Positions 51,801-61,970 of a stretch of DNA of 64,000 nt are shown here, piece by piece. Every line of letters begins with the position of its first letter. Position 1 is the first letter of the stretch. The notes beneath the pieces were generated by a model. The model made no database searches. It had not been told where the DNA came from and saw nothing but the letters and a program-made list of their open reading frames with translations. The DNA is from Lingula anatina (Eukaryota > Brachiopoda > Lingulata > Lingulida > Lingulidae), in NCBI RefSeq assembly GCF_001039355.2, contig NW_019775493.1:15603-79602 (forward strand), written 5' to 3'. The position numbers and the translations under genes were made by a program.

Positions 51801-53621
51801 TACTAGTCAGACCAAACTAGTGTAAATGTCATTATAGATTATGTACTTATCATCATCAAATCTATGGATGTCATCTTTGGGCTTGTAAGTTTCTTTATCT
51901 TCTATTACAAGTTACCTGTGAACTAAAAGTTTTCTTACACAGCATGTACATGTTTATTATTTAGATTGTATATTATTTAGACATACACATGTATTTTATT
52001 TCTTAATTGATCTGTTTTCAGGTGAACATGTCTCCCAACTTGTCTTCGGGTCATTTCTCCCAGAATAAACTACTTTATGAGCAGGTGGTGTTTAATTTGC
52101 TAAGTCTTGTGGGTGTGGCTAGGGGAGTCACCAATAGCATCTACCAGAGGTAAGAGAAAAACTTATTAGAAAACCTATTAAGATTGTTAGACATCCTGTT
52201 GAAATGATATTTTTGCTTTTTTCTTTAACTGGGAATATTTTATCTATCAGTGACTTGGAGAATTATTATGATGAGGATGCAGCATTGTCTTTGTTAAACT
52301 TTCAAAATCTATTTGATAGTAAGAAAAATATACATAAATCAATTTTTATTACTATTATTATTAATTGTTTGTTTTGTTTATTATTCAGCTATACTGATGA
52401 GATCAACATGCAGGTGTCATCCAAAGATGTCCAAGTGTTCACAGAGACCTGTTTGTCTCCTAAGTGCCAGAGAAGTTGTGAGGACATGGTATGTCATGTA
52501 TCAGGTCTTTTGAAAAATTATAATAATGTATTCTTTTGTATATAATGGCATACTGAATTATTGAGTTATAGAAATAAAATTCTCTCTCAGGGTTGTACAG
52601 ACACTGATAAATCTTTTGGCAGGACATCTGTGGGAGACAGGTTGACACTGCCATTATATGTAGTGGGGTTTTAAGTTGATTTTGAACTTGAATTGAGGAC
52701 CATTTTGATCCAAAAGTGGAATAAGAGTAAGTTGTCATTAGACAATCCATTCACTTTCCACAGAAAATTATGTGCATACACAGTTAACTCATTTCTGCTG
52801 GTCATAGGTTTGTGCCTTTTTCTGGTAATGCACGATTAACACTTTTTCTTGTGGTTTGTGATTGCGCATGCATCACTGGAAATAGGCACAAACCCATGAC
52901 TGGCAGAAATTGGGTAACTGCTCTTTGTCTCATTGTCAGTGGAAAAATGAATTAGAAAGTGGATTAACTTTCATGAAAGGTTGTCAATAAAAATTAAAAT
53001 TTATGGAAAACAAGCAAAGCTACATATTTTTTTCACATTATTAAGTTGGTCATAATCTTGCATTCTAGGAGTGTCAATTGTGTGAGAAATGCCTGACATT
53101 TGACATGAGGCTGACACTACAGTTGGCATATATGGAGCATGTAGACAGGCGGAACTGCAGGAGGGTTTTTCCTCCTCCAATGGTAGTAAAAAAACATAAT
53201 AAATACACTTTTTAGAATTGATATCAGTTTGCAGATATTCTTTACCAGAAACATGATAACAGTGATACCAGATGTTTATAGCACTGAAAAAATTGTATTA
53301 CTTAATGTTGAACTATATTTTTGCATACCGTAACCAAATTGACACTTTGGTATCAGGTGAAACATTAAGATATAGATTTAGATAAGTAATATCTGATTTC
53401 CCAGCTAGAATGTTATTTTAACTTTCATTTTAGTGACCATTCTTACAAAAGTAATTTAATTATAATTTCCATTTTCTTACGTATTTCAGACACAAACTGA
53501 AGCAAAATCGTGGCAGGAATCAAAGGACACTTTATACATGAAAAGTCTCAATACTAAGAACAAGTTGATGCATAGATGGTTCAGGGGAAAATGCATCATG
53601 GATCCATCTTGGTGCCAATGA
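38702..53621 (+). CDS. TTLL15-like tubulin-tyrosine-ligase-family protein, membrane-anchored
   Basis: TTLL enzymes ligate amino acids to tubulin or other proteins using ATP. Exons: 38702-38767, 39048-39092, 40344-40544, 43769-43924, 44224-44343, 48711-48786, 49318-49387, 49837-49920, 50357-50441, 50817-50895, 51218-51326, 51458-51524, 52022-52149, 52251-52318, 52389-52488, 53069-53182, 53490-53621; about 566 residues. An N-terminal transmembrane segment (MLYMVAGIFAFGIFLTVV, residues about 56-73) follows an acidic/basic tail. TTL motifs are GYLKHVYNVFERIG, WSHDYPF, VNHFPGTGYITNK, MWVQKSNNHRGIK (ATP site), FVQEFVDKPFLID, KFDIGIYT and YLMEVNMSPNL (metal-binding E and N). A Cys-rich tail follows (TCLSPKCQRSC, CQLCEKC). 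All phases agree except the exon 52251-52318 donor, which is one base short. A 21-nt in-frame microexon (42922-42942) is optional. Confidence 0.87.
40839..42797. mobile_element. Composite inverted-repeat transposable element, about 1.96 kb
   Basis: Long inverted arms of about 265 bp (40853-41115 and about 42336-42605; terminal motif ATAGGGACAGTCGG) enclose about 1.2 kb. A third, diverged copy of the inner arm lies at about 42172-42335 in the same orientation as the right arm. The whole block is flanked by a perfect 9-bp direct repeat AGAGCCTTA (40830-40838 and 42798-42806). No transposase was recognised; a 72-residue frame at 41426-41644 matches nothing known to me. Lies in a TTLL15 intron. 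Confidence 0.75.
42606..42790. mobile_element. MITE-like unit with GATCGA arms abutting the composite element
   Basis: The left part (ATCGACCTA repeated twice, then AACTCC) and right part (GATAGATCGATCTA) form a short inverted repeat. It is related in sequence to the 20680-20900 element. It directly adjoins the right arm of the larger element and lies inside the same flanking direct repeats, so it may be part of one compound insertion. Confidence 0.6.
44170..44218. repeat. (TTTA)n microsatellite at a TTLL15 acceptor
   Basis: About twelve TTTA units end immediately before the TTTTTGCAG acceptor of the exon starting at 44224, forming its pyrimidine-rich tract. Confidence 0.9.
44381..44600 (+). 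repeat. Left copy of a diverged intronic direct repeat
   Basis: Pairs with 48318-48530. Shared blocks include ATATTGCATCAAAATTGA and GCACTGCC.CCATA, with the same order of flanking words. The two copies bracket the antisense GPCR gene within one TTLL15 intron. Confidence 0.6.
46038..46981 (-). CDS. Rhodopsin-family peptide GPCR (FMRFamide-receptor-like), frame broken near its start
   Basis: A single exon nested antisense in the TTLL15 intron 44344-48710. The 7TM frame runs from 46925 (a Leu codon, not a true start) to the stop at 46038. Motifs: GIMGN in TM1, ITDN in TM2, DRYLAI at the end of TM3, Trp-rich TM4, second-loop Cys residues (FRPC, FC), YRRVFPF in TM5, VSLP in TM6, and NSSINFFVYGL in TM7 replacing NPxxY, as is common in invertebrate FMRFamide-type receptors. 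The next in-frame Met is inside TM1. An ATG at 46981 opens the right N-terminus but is out of frame because AATTC occurs twice in tandem (46945-46954). With a single copy the frame from 46981 would be continuous. Pseudogene, null allele, assembly error or an unseen 5' exon are all possible. The ligand is unknown. Confidence 0.82.
47563..47810. repeat. Diverged tandem repeat, about 140-bp unit
   Basis: Two units share GGAAAACC..TA.GCCTATTGTCTT and ATCAGCTTGAT, starting at about 47563 and 47702. Non-coding, in the same TTLL15 intron upstream of the GPCR. Confidence 0.55.
48318..48530 (+). repeat. Right copy of the diverged intronic direct repeat
   Basis: Partner of 44381-44600, about 3.9 kb away and in the same orientation. 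It ends about 180 bp before the next TTLL15 exon. Confidence 0.6.
48837..48863. repeat. (AAT)n microsatellite
   Basis: About nine AAT units in the TTLL15 intron after exon 48711-48786. Confidence 0.85.
49142..49169. repeat. Perfect short palindrome
   Basis: Two 13-bp arms (ATGTACAGACACA and its reverse complement) with a 2-bp spacer. It lies in a TTLL15 intron, 35 bases before an ambiguous base at 49205. Confidence 0.85.
52781..52920. mobile_element. 140-bp foldback element in a TTLL15 intron
   Basis: Arms of about 52 bp (52781-52832 and 52869-52920; core GGTTTGTGCCT) pair with a handful of mismatches around a 36-bp loop. The compact hairpin structure suggests a MITE. No target duplication was identified. 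Confidence 0.75.
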
Positions 53622-55104
53622 GGAAGATAGTTAAGGGTCCTGATTTGTAAAACAGGTTAAGTCAGTCTTTGCCAAGATTGCTTAGAAAATTAGATAACTA
53701 AGTTGCATTTTGCAGAGAATCTAGTACAAGGCTGCTCACCTATTTTACCCCTTTTTCTTGGTTTTCACCCCAAGAAAAAATTGTGATTGTCTTGGAAGTT
53801 ATTGGTATTTATAGTAATTCTCATTTATTTTGAGTTAGTTTTTGTAGAATGTACTTCTCTGTAAAGTCAGCTTTATGAAGTCAGTTGTCTGATTGTTCTA
53901 AGCTATGGCAAAACTCATGACTGTTTTGTGAAACTGGCCCCATTTTATTTGATGCAAAATACCTCATCCATTGTTCGGGTGATCTTGTAAAATATCTCTT
54001 GAAATACTCAATTTGAATGCCTTCCAGTGTGGAAGACTGCTGCACATTGGTTTTATAATAGTTTCATCAATCAACAGCTAAGTCAAAATTATTGTTCTAC
54101 AATATTGTGATTGAATTTTTTTTTCTGAATTGTAAACTTGTTACATGGGCATCTGCATAATGGTTTTATTACCGTTGTGGACCTTAAAGAAAATGAGGGG
54201 GAAAAAGGATAAAAGGTGTCCTAATGTTTCATGATGATTGGCTTGTAACACTTTTTTTTAAAGTTGGACATGGACCCAAGTAGTTGGAACTTCTTTATGG
54301 ACCCAAGGACATTTTTATATTGACTGAAAATATTTTAACATTTCCTGAGATTCAGTTTCAGATTTCACTATTTTTGGTGTTTAAAGTGGGGATTATTTTG
54401 ATCATCAAGAAGTATTCCACTTTTCTGATGGGATTTTTATTCACTAGCAGAACACACACAAACATTTACAAGTGAATGTAAGTTATTTTCTAGGTTATAT
54501 TGTAATATATTGAAAATGATTTGCTTGTGTTTTAGGTCCCAGTTTCGCATTTTATTAAGTCCACTATGCACAAAATATGATAGCAAGAGCAAGATCTAAA
54601 AGCAAGGTCACATAACATAGAGGTTTCAAGCATTTGGTTTTGATGTTTTATTTTGCAATTTTAGAACCAATTACTTTTCATTAGTTGAAAAGTGATTCTA
54701 TTTGGTGCTGTATCTTTATACTTTTTGATAGGGTTTGTGACTCACAATTGTGATATTTTTTCTCGACTCCAAAGTACTTTTTTAATAAAAAAACAACATG
54801 GAAAGAGATCTGTAACATGCTCATGTTCTTATATTTTAGTCCCACAAGGTCACATAGTTAATTGTCATAGTACTCCTATATGTAATAGAATTCCTAGCAG
54901 TATAGTAGCTTATTATACTTTTTCTGTGGGAGTGCATTTCCATGAGGAGCATTAATTCCATTTTGGAATAATTTTTTGTTTTCATGTAATGAAAAATCGA
55001 GGTATAAGGATGGACTGTTACAGGGTTAATGGTTTCTTGTTTTTATTTTCATTCAAAAAATCATTTTTTGTACTTTTAATTACCTTTCATTACTGTCAAA
55101 TAAA
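53622..55104 (+). other. 3' untranslated region of the TTLL15-like gene
   Basis: AT-rich sequence follows the stop codon with no further splice-consistent coding. It reaches the first convincing AATAAA at 55099-55104. Length is inferred from that signal; several T/A-rich stretches inside could host earlier ends. Confidence 0.45.
55099..55104 (+). terminator. AATAAA polyadenylation signal, TTLL15 candidate
   Basis: Canonical hexamer followed within 20 bases by a GT-containing stretch, about 1.5 kb after the TTLL15 stop codon. Confidence 0.5.
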
Positions 55105-55334
55105 GTTGTACAGTTAAAACTCATGTTAAAAATCTTCTCATTTCTGAAAGTTGTTACATGAATAATGATATTTACTTAATCTTTTGGAACTGTTTAAATA
55201 TAGTAATAAACAAAAAATTGATAATTTGTTATTTTCTTTATTCAAGAAGCTACATGAAAAACATTTCTCCATACATATTTGGGACTGAAAGGCCTCTTGG
55301 TAGACGGCACCAACAAGCCACATGCATTAATGTT

Positions 55335-55485
55335 CAGGGCTCCGTATCTCGAAAGGTTCGCTATGTTGCGCACGTGCGCAAGTGTCTTGATTCCATAACC
55401 GATTCTATTTCGAGATACGGGGTCATGGTATCGAGACACTTTTGCACGTGCGCAACATAGCAAAGCTTTCGAGATACAGGGCCCA
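55335..55485. mobile_element. GC-richer foldback element with repeated TATCTCGAAA motif
   Basis: Outer arms pair with each other (CCGTATCTCGAAAG near 55342; CTTTCGAGATACAGG near 55466), including a TTGCGCACGTGC segment. A third inverted copy of the motif (TTTCGAGATACGG) lies in the middle at about 55408-55420, so two alternative hairpins are possible. It lies in the spacer between TTLL15 and EHD. Confidence 0.8.
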
Positions 55486-56297
55486 GGTAAACTTATCAGA
55501 AATGAAACACTCAACGAAGAACTCCACAAAAGGTCTACAAAACACAAGAACATACACTAATCTATAATTGTGTCCTTTTGACTCTTGTGATGTTGCCTTC
55601 TTTGTCCGAACTATTCATCTAAGAAGTGTTTAACTACAAGGATTATGCTCATGTCAAGAATGTTGTTCTGAAGTTAAAGAAAAAAAGGGCTACTGGCTTT
55701 AATGATCTAGACTACAGTATTTTTCTTGAGACAGAAAGCATTCTGCTCAGTCAGTTTTTACTTTCTACATCCTGCAAAGCAAAAATGATTGTTCATATTC
55801 TTTACTGAAAATACATGGTAAACATAGCCCATATTACATACCTACATATATCCATGTAAACATACCAAATCACAATATTTGAAGCCCAGCAATCCCATTT
55901 GACTTCAAGCAACATTGGCACAATGGAATATTTTGCCTTTTTTTTCTTTGTAACCTCCTCCTCATATTTCCCTGATATTCACACTTAGCTACTGTAATAA
56001 ATGAGAGAATAACAAACAACTACTTTTAACAGAAACTCCGTTTACAATGCAAGTTTATTTGTTGGACCGTTTTCATGCTTCTCACAGGGGGGCTTCTCAT
56101 TTTATCCCATTTAAATAATAATGTTTTTTTTTGTTTCTTCAGAGAATATCAGAAATCAAAAATCTATCCACAATTTTTTTAAAACTTAAAATGTGTTTAT
56201 AAAAATTCTGTATCATAAGCATTTTTACTTCCCCAATATTTTTAGCAGATAAAGCCAATCAAAAATGCTTTCTGGGACTGAAAATATTTTATGGGTA

Positions 56298-56328
<31 letters not shown>

Positions 56329-56396
56329 TTTTTTTTTGTTTTTTACAAGATAAAAATTTCCCAACTGTGTAACCTGCTCCAGCTTAAACAGTTATG
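55486..56396. other. Spacer and possible EHD 3'UTR end
   Basis: No recognisable coding. It includes a long T run at about 56302-56337 immediately before the duplicated block. The minus-strand EHD transcript may end here. Confidence 0.4.
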
Positions 56397-59177
56397 ACTG
56401 AATCTTGCTGACCATCAGAGTGAAGATTGACAGCACACTGCATGAAGTGTTTTAATGAGGAAGTTAATGTCATTTTCCCCTCATAAGAGATTGAAAAGAA
56501 GAAAAAGTTGCTGAACCCCCTCATCCTAATTATCAATTATATTGAGGAAAATGAAAGTTCTTCACCAACACTGACAAAATAATTAATACTATACATGTAT
56601 GTTGCTCTAACAAAACATTTGGGATAACATATAACCTTAGCCAACAGTAGACACTAACATCGCCGCTTTAACACAAACCACTCATAGTCCACTGTAAATT
56701 ATCACAAAAAGTTCAGCAGAACATTTAACAGGAAGTATACCAGGAAGTACCAAGACAAAGGTACTCCTGACTTTCCAACAGCCAAAGCCTAAAACCTCGA
56801 TGTTTAAGATTATAATGGTGTTTATGGAGCCTGTGAATAACACTATCTCCATATACTAAAGCCAGGTAGATTAGACCTTCATCACTGGCTAATTACACCA
56901 TTTTGATACCATATTGTAGCTGTTACAGTAATGAAAAGTACATTTTCTATGATTTATAAATATACTGTATATACAGTCCATTAGTTCAACAATCTATGTC
57001 TATTGTGACATGCATCTACTATCTACATTTACTTTTACATTCATCAAGGCAAGTTTTCAACACAATCAATGGTATTATTTAAGCAATATACAACGTACAT
57101 AGACAACCTAACATTCTCAAGGCAATCATGGTACACATCTATTAATGTACAAACAATATCTATTCCTATAACTTTGTATTAAGTGCAACTAGAAGCACCG
57201 TAGGTAAAACATATGTGCAAGTGCTACGATGACTTATTTACAATATATTTTAATTCTGTCAGACTGAAAGCATAAAGACCACATTCACTGTTCATGACAT
57301 GAATATTACACTGAAATGGTTGCACTTCATTTTTTTGCACTGGTGAAAAAAAATTAATGCCCTGAACTCTTCTCTTCTCTTCTCAGAACTAGTGCCAAAA
57401 TTTTAAAGCAAATTCATACTCTGGTTGGAAACTTGACCAAAGCCAAATACAACATGTATAACATACATGCTTTCTCTTTATGTTTTTGGCAATTTTATGT
57501 GAACAACAAGGAGCAAAGGTTTACACACTGTACCATTGTACATAAGACAAAATGAAAATGGAAAAAAAAATGAAAGATGTTTTTACCTTTTGATCCAAAC
57601 AGCCACTTTGTTGACTGTAGTTTTTGATTATTGACCATATTCCAATTTAGAGTAGTTTTCACCATTTTTTCTGACTTAACAAAGGGTTACATATAATGAT
57701 GACATTCTAAAGATAAACCAATATTCTTCATTAAAATATATAAACAATTTAGGTATTTCATCTTTTTGATGGAGGTATTAAATGGTATGGTAATTCAGGG
57801 GGAAGATCATGTCCATCTATCTTAATAGAAATCAAGTGTTGGGCTAGTGCCCATTCATCTTCATCCAACATGCCATCCTTGTCCACATCTGCCAACTTCC
57901 AGATCTTCCCAAGAACATTGTTGGGTAGCTTTGATTTAACCATCTCTGACTTCGCTGCAGCTCCAGTGATTTTTCCATTGATGGGTCCAAGTCGTTGGAA
58001 TACGTCATCATAGTCATGACGTTCTTTATTCACGATCCATTCCTCTTCACCTCGTCCTGCGTCAGCTCCCTCCCCTCGGCCAATTCCAAAGGGGCTCTCA
58101 TTGTACGCCTCGAAAGCTCCGCCTTGTACACTGGGCTGCTCTGCCATCTCGGCCTCTTCGTGGGGTATCATCTGCATGAGACGCGCTATGTCATTGGCCA
58201 GCATGTTGTCCACATTTTCAACCAGCTTCGGCTTGAAGGAGTGGAATTTGGTAAAGTCATGGTGCTCTAGTTGTTCTCGCATGCGATTGATATCCGGGAA
58301 GTCGCCGGGCGAGATTTGGTATTCGCGCTGAATGCCATTGTAGATCTGGTCAAGGTTCTTTATAAGCTCCTTCTTCTTGCTGTCCTTGCCAAACATGGAT
58401 GGCATCTGTTTTCTGAGTTCACTTATGATGTAAGAGTGCACCTGAAATGACAAATATATATATATACTCTTTTAAACTTATTTATAACACAAGAGACAAA
58501 CCTTCATCAGTACTTGAAAAAGATGCCACCTACAAGCTCACATATCAACATAGTGTGTCTGGATAAGTTGATAAATTGGGTTAATATCATAGTACCATCA
58601 ATCTACCATTATGTGCATCATGCCACATATAGTATATCAGTGCCAAAGGGGGAGGGGGCACATGACTGAATACTACTGATATATGCATAATAAATACAGC
58701 AGCAGTGATGAGAACCTGATACTGCAAATCATGTGTATTTCACATGCATCTCTGTAATAGATTCTACAATAGTCTGAAAAGAGTATATGTGTGTGTGTGC
58801 ACGAGTAAAAAGCACAAGTGGACATCACATGCACCTTTCTGATGAGTATTGCTCATTTGTGTGGTGTATGCATATTTGCCAGATACATGTACACCATGCC
58901 CTGCTTGTGTTCAAGGTCTGCCATGATATTAGTCAACTGACATTCCTAAACCTCAAGTTGGAACTTCCTCTCGCACACACAGTCACTTCCCCTAATGGTG
59001 CCGTAATGTTTATATACATCCTATTCAATGGAGTAATCTCTGGATTACATATCGCAGTTGCAATATGTATATGATACTGTGAGCCTTTTGTAGACATTGA
59101 ATGCCTGGATATATGTAACCATAATGGCACAAGGCCTGTAGGATGGAGACAGGGGTTCCAACAGCAGTGTGTGTGTG
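56397..59177. repeat. Segmental tandem duplication, copy 1
   Basis: About 2.78 kb beginning CTTGCTGACCAT and ending at the N of 59178. It matches 59179-61970 in the same orientation at high identity with small indels, across non-coding sequence as well as the EHD terminal exon. A GTGTGTG tract occurs at 58787 here and at 61587 in copy 2. Confidence 0.88.
57758..58441 (-). CDS. EHD1/3-like protein, terminal exon, copy 1
   Basis: EHD proteins are dynamin-like ATPases that remodel endocytic-recycling membranes. This exon (acceptor TTTCAG, 227 residues, stop TGA at 57758) encodes the second helical region (ELRKQMPSMFG, ISPGDFP, DIARLM) and a full C-terminal EH domain (GPINGKITGAAAK, LGKIWKLADVDKDG). 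The EF-hand loop is DVDKDGMLDEDE and the end is HLIPPSKR. The GTPase-fold (ATPase) domain and start lie outside the window, further right. It differs from copy 2 at two residues (N for L after ENVD; I for V in IKIDG). Whether both copies are used as alternative last exons cannot be told. Confidence 0.9.
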   Translation of the reverse strand: MHSYIISELRKQMPSMFGKDSKKKELIKNLDQIYNGIQREYQISPGDFPDINRMREQLEHHDFTKFHSFKPKLVENVDNMLANDIARLMQMIPHEEAEMAEQPSVQGGAFEAYNESPFGIGRGEGADAGRGEEEWIVNKERHDYDDVFQRLGPINGKITGAAAKSEMVKSKLPNNVLGKIWKLADVDKDGMLDEDEWALAQHLISIKIDGHDLPPELPYHLIPPSKR

Positions 59178-59178
59178 N

Positions 59179-61970
59179 ACCTTGCTGACCATTAGAGTGA
59201 AGATTGACAACACACAGCATGAAGTGTTTTAATGAGGAAGTTAATGTCATTTTCCCCTCATAAGAGATCGAAAAGAAGAATAATTTGCCGAACCCCCTCA
59301 TCCTGGTTATCAATTATATTGGGGGAAAATGAAAGTACTTCACCAACACTGACAAAATAACTAATACTATACATGTATTTTGCTCTAACAAAACATTTGG
59401 GATAACATACAACCTCAGCCTTATACAGTAGACACTAACATTGCCACATTAACACAAACCACTAATAGTCCACTGTACATTATCACAAAAAGTTCAGCAG
59501 AACATTTAACAGGAAGTATACCAGGAAGTGCCAAGACAAAGATACTCCTGAATTTCCAACAGCCAAAGCCTAAAACCTCGATGTTTAAGATTATAATGGT
59601 GTTTATGGAGCCTGTGAATAACACTATCTCCATATACTAAAGCCAGGTGGATTAGACCTTCATCACTGGCTAATTATACCATTTTGATACCGTATTGTAG
59701 CTGTTACAGTAATGAAAAGTACATTTTCTATGATTTATAAATATACTATATACAGTCCATTAGTTCAACATTCTATGTCTATTCTGACAAGCATCTACTC
59801 TCTACATCTACTTCTACATTCATCAAGGCAAGTTTTCAACACAGACAATCAATGGTATTATTTAAGCAATATACAATGTACATAGACAACCTAACATTCT
59901 CAAGGCAATCATGGTACACATCTATTAATGTACAAACAATATCTATTCCTATCACTTTGTATTAAGTGCAACTAGAAGCACCGTAGGTAAAACATATGTG
60001 CAAGTGCTACGATGACTTATTTACAAAATATAATTCTGTCAGATTGAAAGCATAAAGACCACATTCACTGTTCATGACATGAATATTACACTGAACTTTT
60101 ATGAAATGGTTGCACTTCATTATTTTGCACTGGTGAAAAAAAATTAATGCCCTGAACTCTTCTCTTCTCTTCTCAGAACTAGTGCCAAAATTTTAAAGCA
60201 AATTCATACTCTGGTTGGAAACTTGACCAAAGCCAAATACAACATGTATAACATACATTATTTCTCTTTATATTTTTGGCAATTTCATGTGTACAACAAT
60301 GAGCAAAGGTTGATACACTGAACCACTGTACATAAGACAAAATGATAATGGGAAAAAGAGTAAAGATGTTTTTACCTTTTGATCAAAACAGCCACTTTGT
60401 TGACTGTAGTTTTTGATTATTGACCGTATTCCAATTTAGGGTAGTTTTCACCATTTTTCTGACTTTGGAAAGGGTTACATATAATGATGAAATTCTAAAG
60501 ATAAACCAATATTCTTCATTAAAATATATAAACAATTTAGGTATTTCATCTTTTTGATGGAGGTATTAAATGATACGGTAACTCAGGGGGAAGATCATGT
60601 CCATCTACTTTAATAGAAATCAAGTGTTGAGCCAGAGCCCATTCATCTTCATCCAACATGCCATCCTTGTCCACATCTGCCAACTTCCAGATCTTTCCAA
60701 GAACATTGTTGGGTAGCTTCGATTTAACCATCTCTGACTTAGCTGCAGCTCCAGTGATTTTTCCATTGATGGGTCCAAGTCGTTGGAATACGTCATCGTA
60801 GTCGTGTCGTTCTTTATTCACGATCCATTCCTCTTCACCTCGTCCTGCATCAGCTCCCTCCCCTCGGCCAATTCCAAAGGGGCTCTCATTGTATGCCTCG
60901 AAAGCTCCGCCTTGTACACTGGGCTGCTCTGCCATCTCGGCCTCTTCATGGGGTATCATCTGCATGAGACGCGCTATGTCATTGGCCAGCATGAGGTCCA
61001 CATTTTCAACCAGCTTCGGCTTGAAGGAGTGGAATTTGGTGAAGTCATGGTGCTCTAGTTGCTCTCGCATGCGATTGATATCCGGGAAGTCGCCGGGCGA
61101 GATTTGGTATTCGCGCTGAATGCCATTGTAGATCTGGTCAAGGTTCTTTATAAGCTCCTTCTTTTTGCTGTCCTTGCCAAACATGGATGGCATCTGTTTT
61201 CTGAGTTCACTTATGATGTAAGAGTGCACCTGAAATGACAAATATATATACTCTTTTAAACTTATTTATAACATGAAAGACAAACATTCATCAGCACTTG
61301 AACATGAGGTTATGTTGGGCTGAACGCCACCTACAAGCTCACATATATCCAAATATTGTGTCTGGACAAGTTGATAAATTGGGTTGATATCATAGTACTG
61401 GTCATCAATCTACCATTATGTGCAATATATAGTATATCAGTGCCAGAGGGGGAGGGGGCACATGACTGAATACTACTGATATATGCATAATAAATACAGC
61501 AGCAGTGATGAGAACCTGATACTGCAAATCATGTGTATTTCACATGCATCTCTGTAATAGAGTCTACAATAGTCTGAAAAGAGTATATGTGTGTGTGTGT
61601 GTGTGCGCATACATGGGTGCAAAGCACAAGTGGGCATCACAAACACCTTTCTGATAAGTATTGCTCATTTGTGTGGTGCATGCATTTTTGCCAGATACAT
61701 GTACACCATGCCCTGCTCATGTTCAAGTTCTGCCATGATATTAGTCATTTTACATTCCTAAACCTCAAGTTGGAACTTCCTCCTGCACACAGTCATTACA
61801 TACATCCCATTTTGTGTCGTAATTTCTGGATTAAATATCACAGTTCAACTGTTGCAGCATGTATATGATACAATGAGCCTTTTGTAGACACTGATTGCCT
61901 AGATATTCAACTAAAGGTAACCATAATGGCACAAGGCATGCAGGACGAGGGCGGAGGTTCCAGCAGGTGG
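59179..61970. repeat. Segmental tandem duplication, copy 2
   Basis: Partner of 56397-59177, joined to it at a single ambiguous base (59178). Similarity fades around 61960-61970 in a GGGGA-rich stretch. The few-percent divergence with small indels is in the range of allelic differences in outbred marine invertebrates. Confidence 0.88.
60546..61229 (-). CDS. EHD1/3-like protein, terminal exon, copy 2
   Basis: Same 227-residue C-terminal exon as 57758-58441, with the same acceptor and stop. Nucleotide differences between the copies are mostly synonymous (for example near the 3' end), so both have been under protein constraint or are alleles. This copy is nearer to the presumed upstream exons on the minus strand. 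Confidence 0.9.
   Translation of the reverse strand: MHSYIISELRKQMPSMFGKDSKKKELIKNLDQIYNGIQREYQISPGDFPDINRMREQLEHHDFTKFHSFKPKLVENVDLMLANDIARLMQMIPHEEAEMAEQPSVQGGAFEAYNESPFGIGRGEGADAGRGEEEWIVNKERHDYDDVFQRLGPINGKITGAAAKSEMVKSKLPNNVLGKIWKLADVDKDGMLDEDEWALAQHLISIKVDGHDLPPELPYHLIPPSKR

Noticed and set aside
57995-58270. Plus-strand frames opposite the EHD exons (also 60783-61058)
   Set aside because: They are antisense shadows of the conserved EHD coding sequence and show no independent features.
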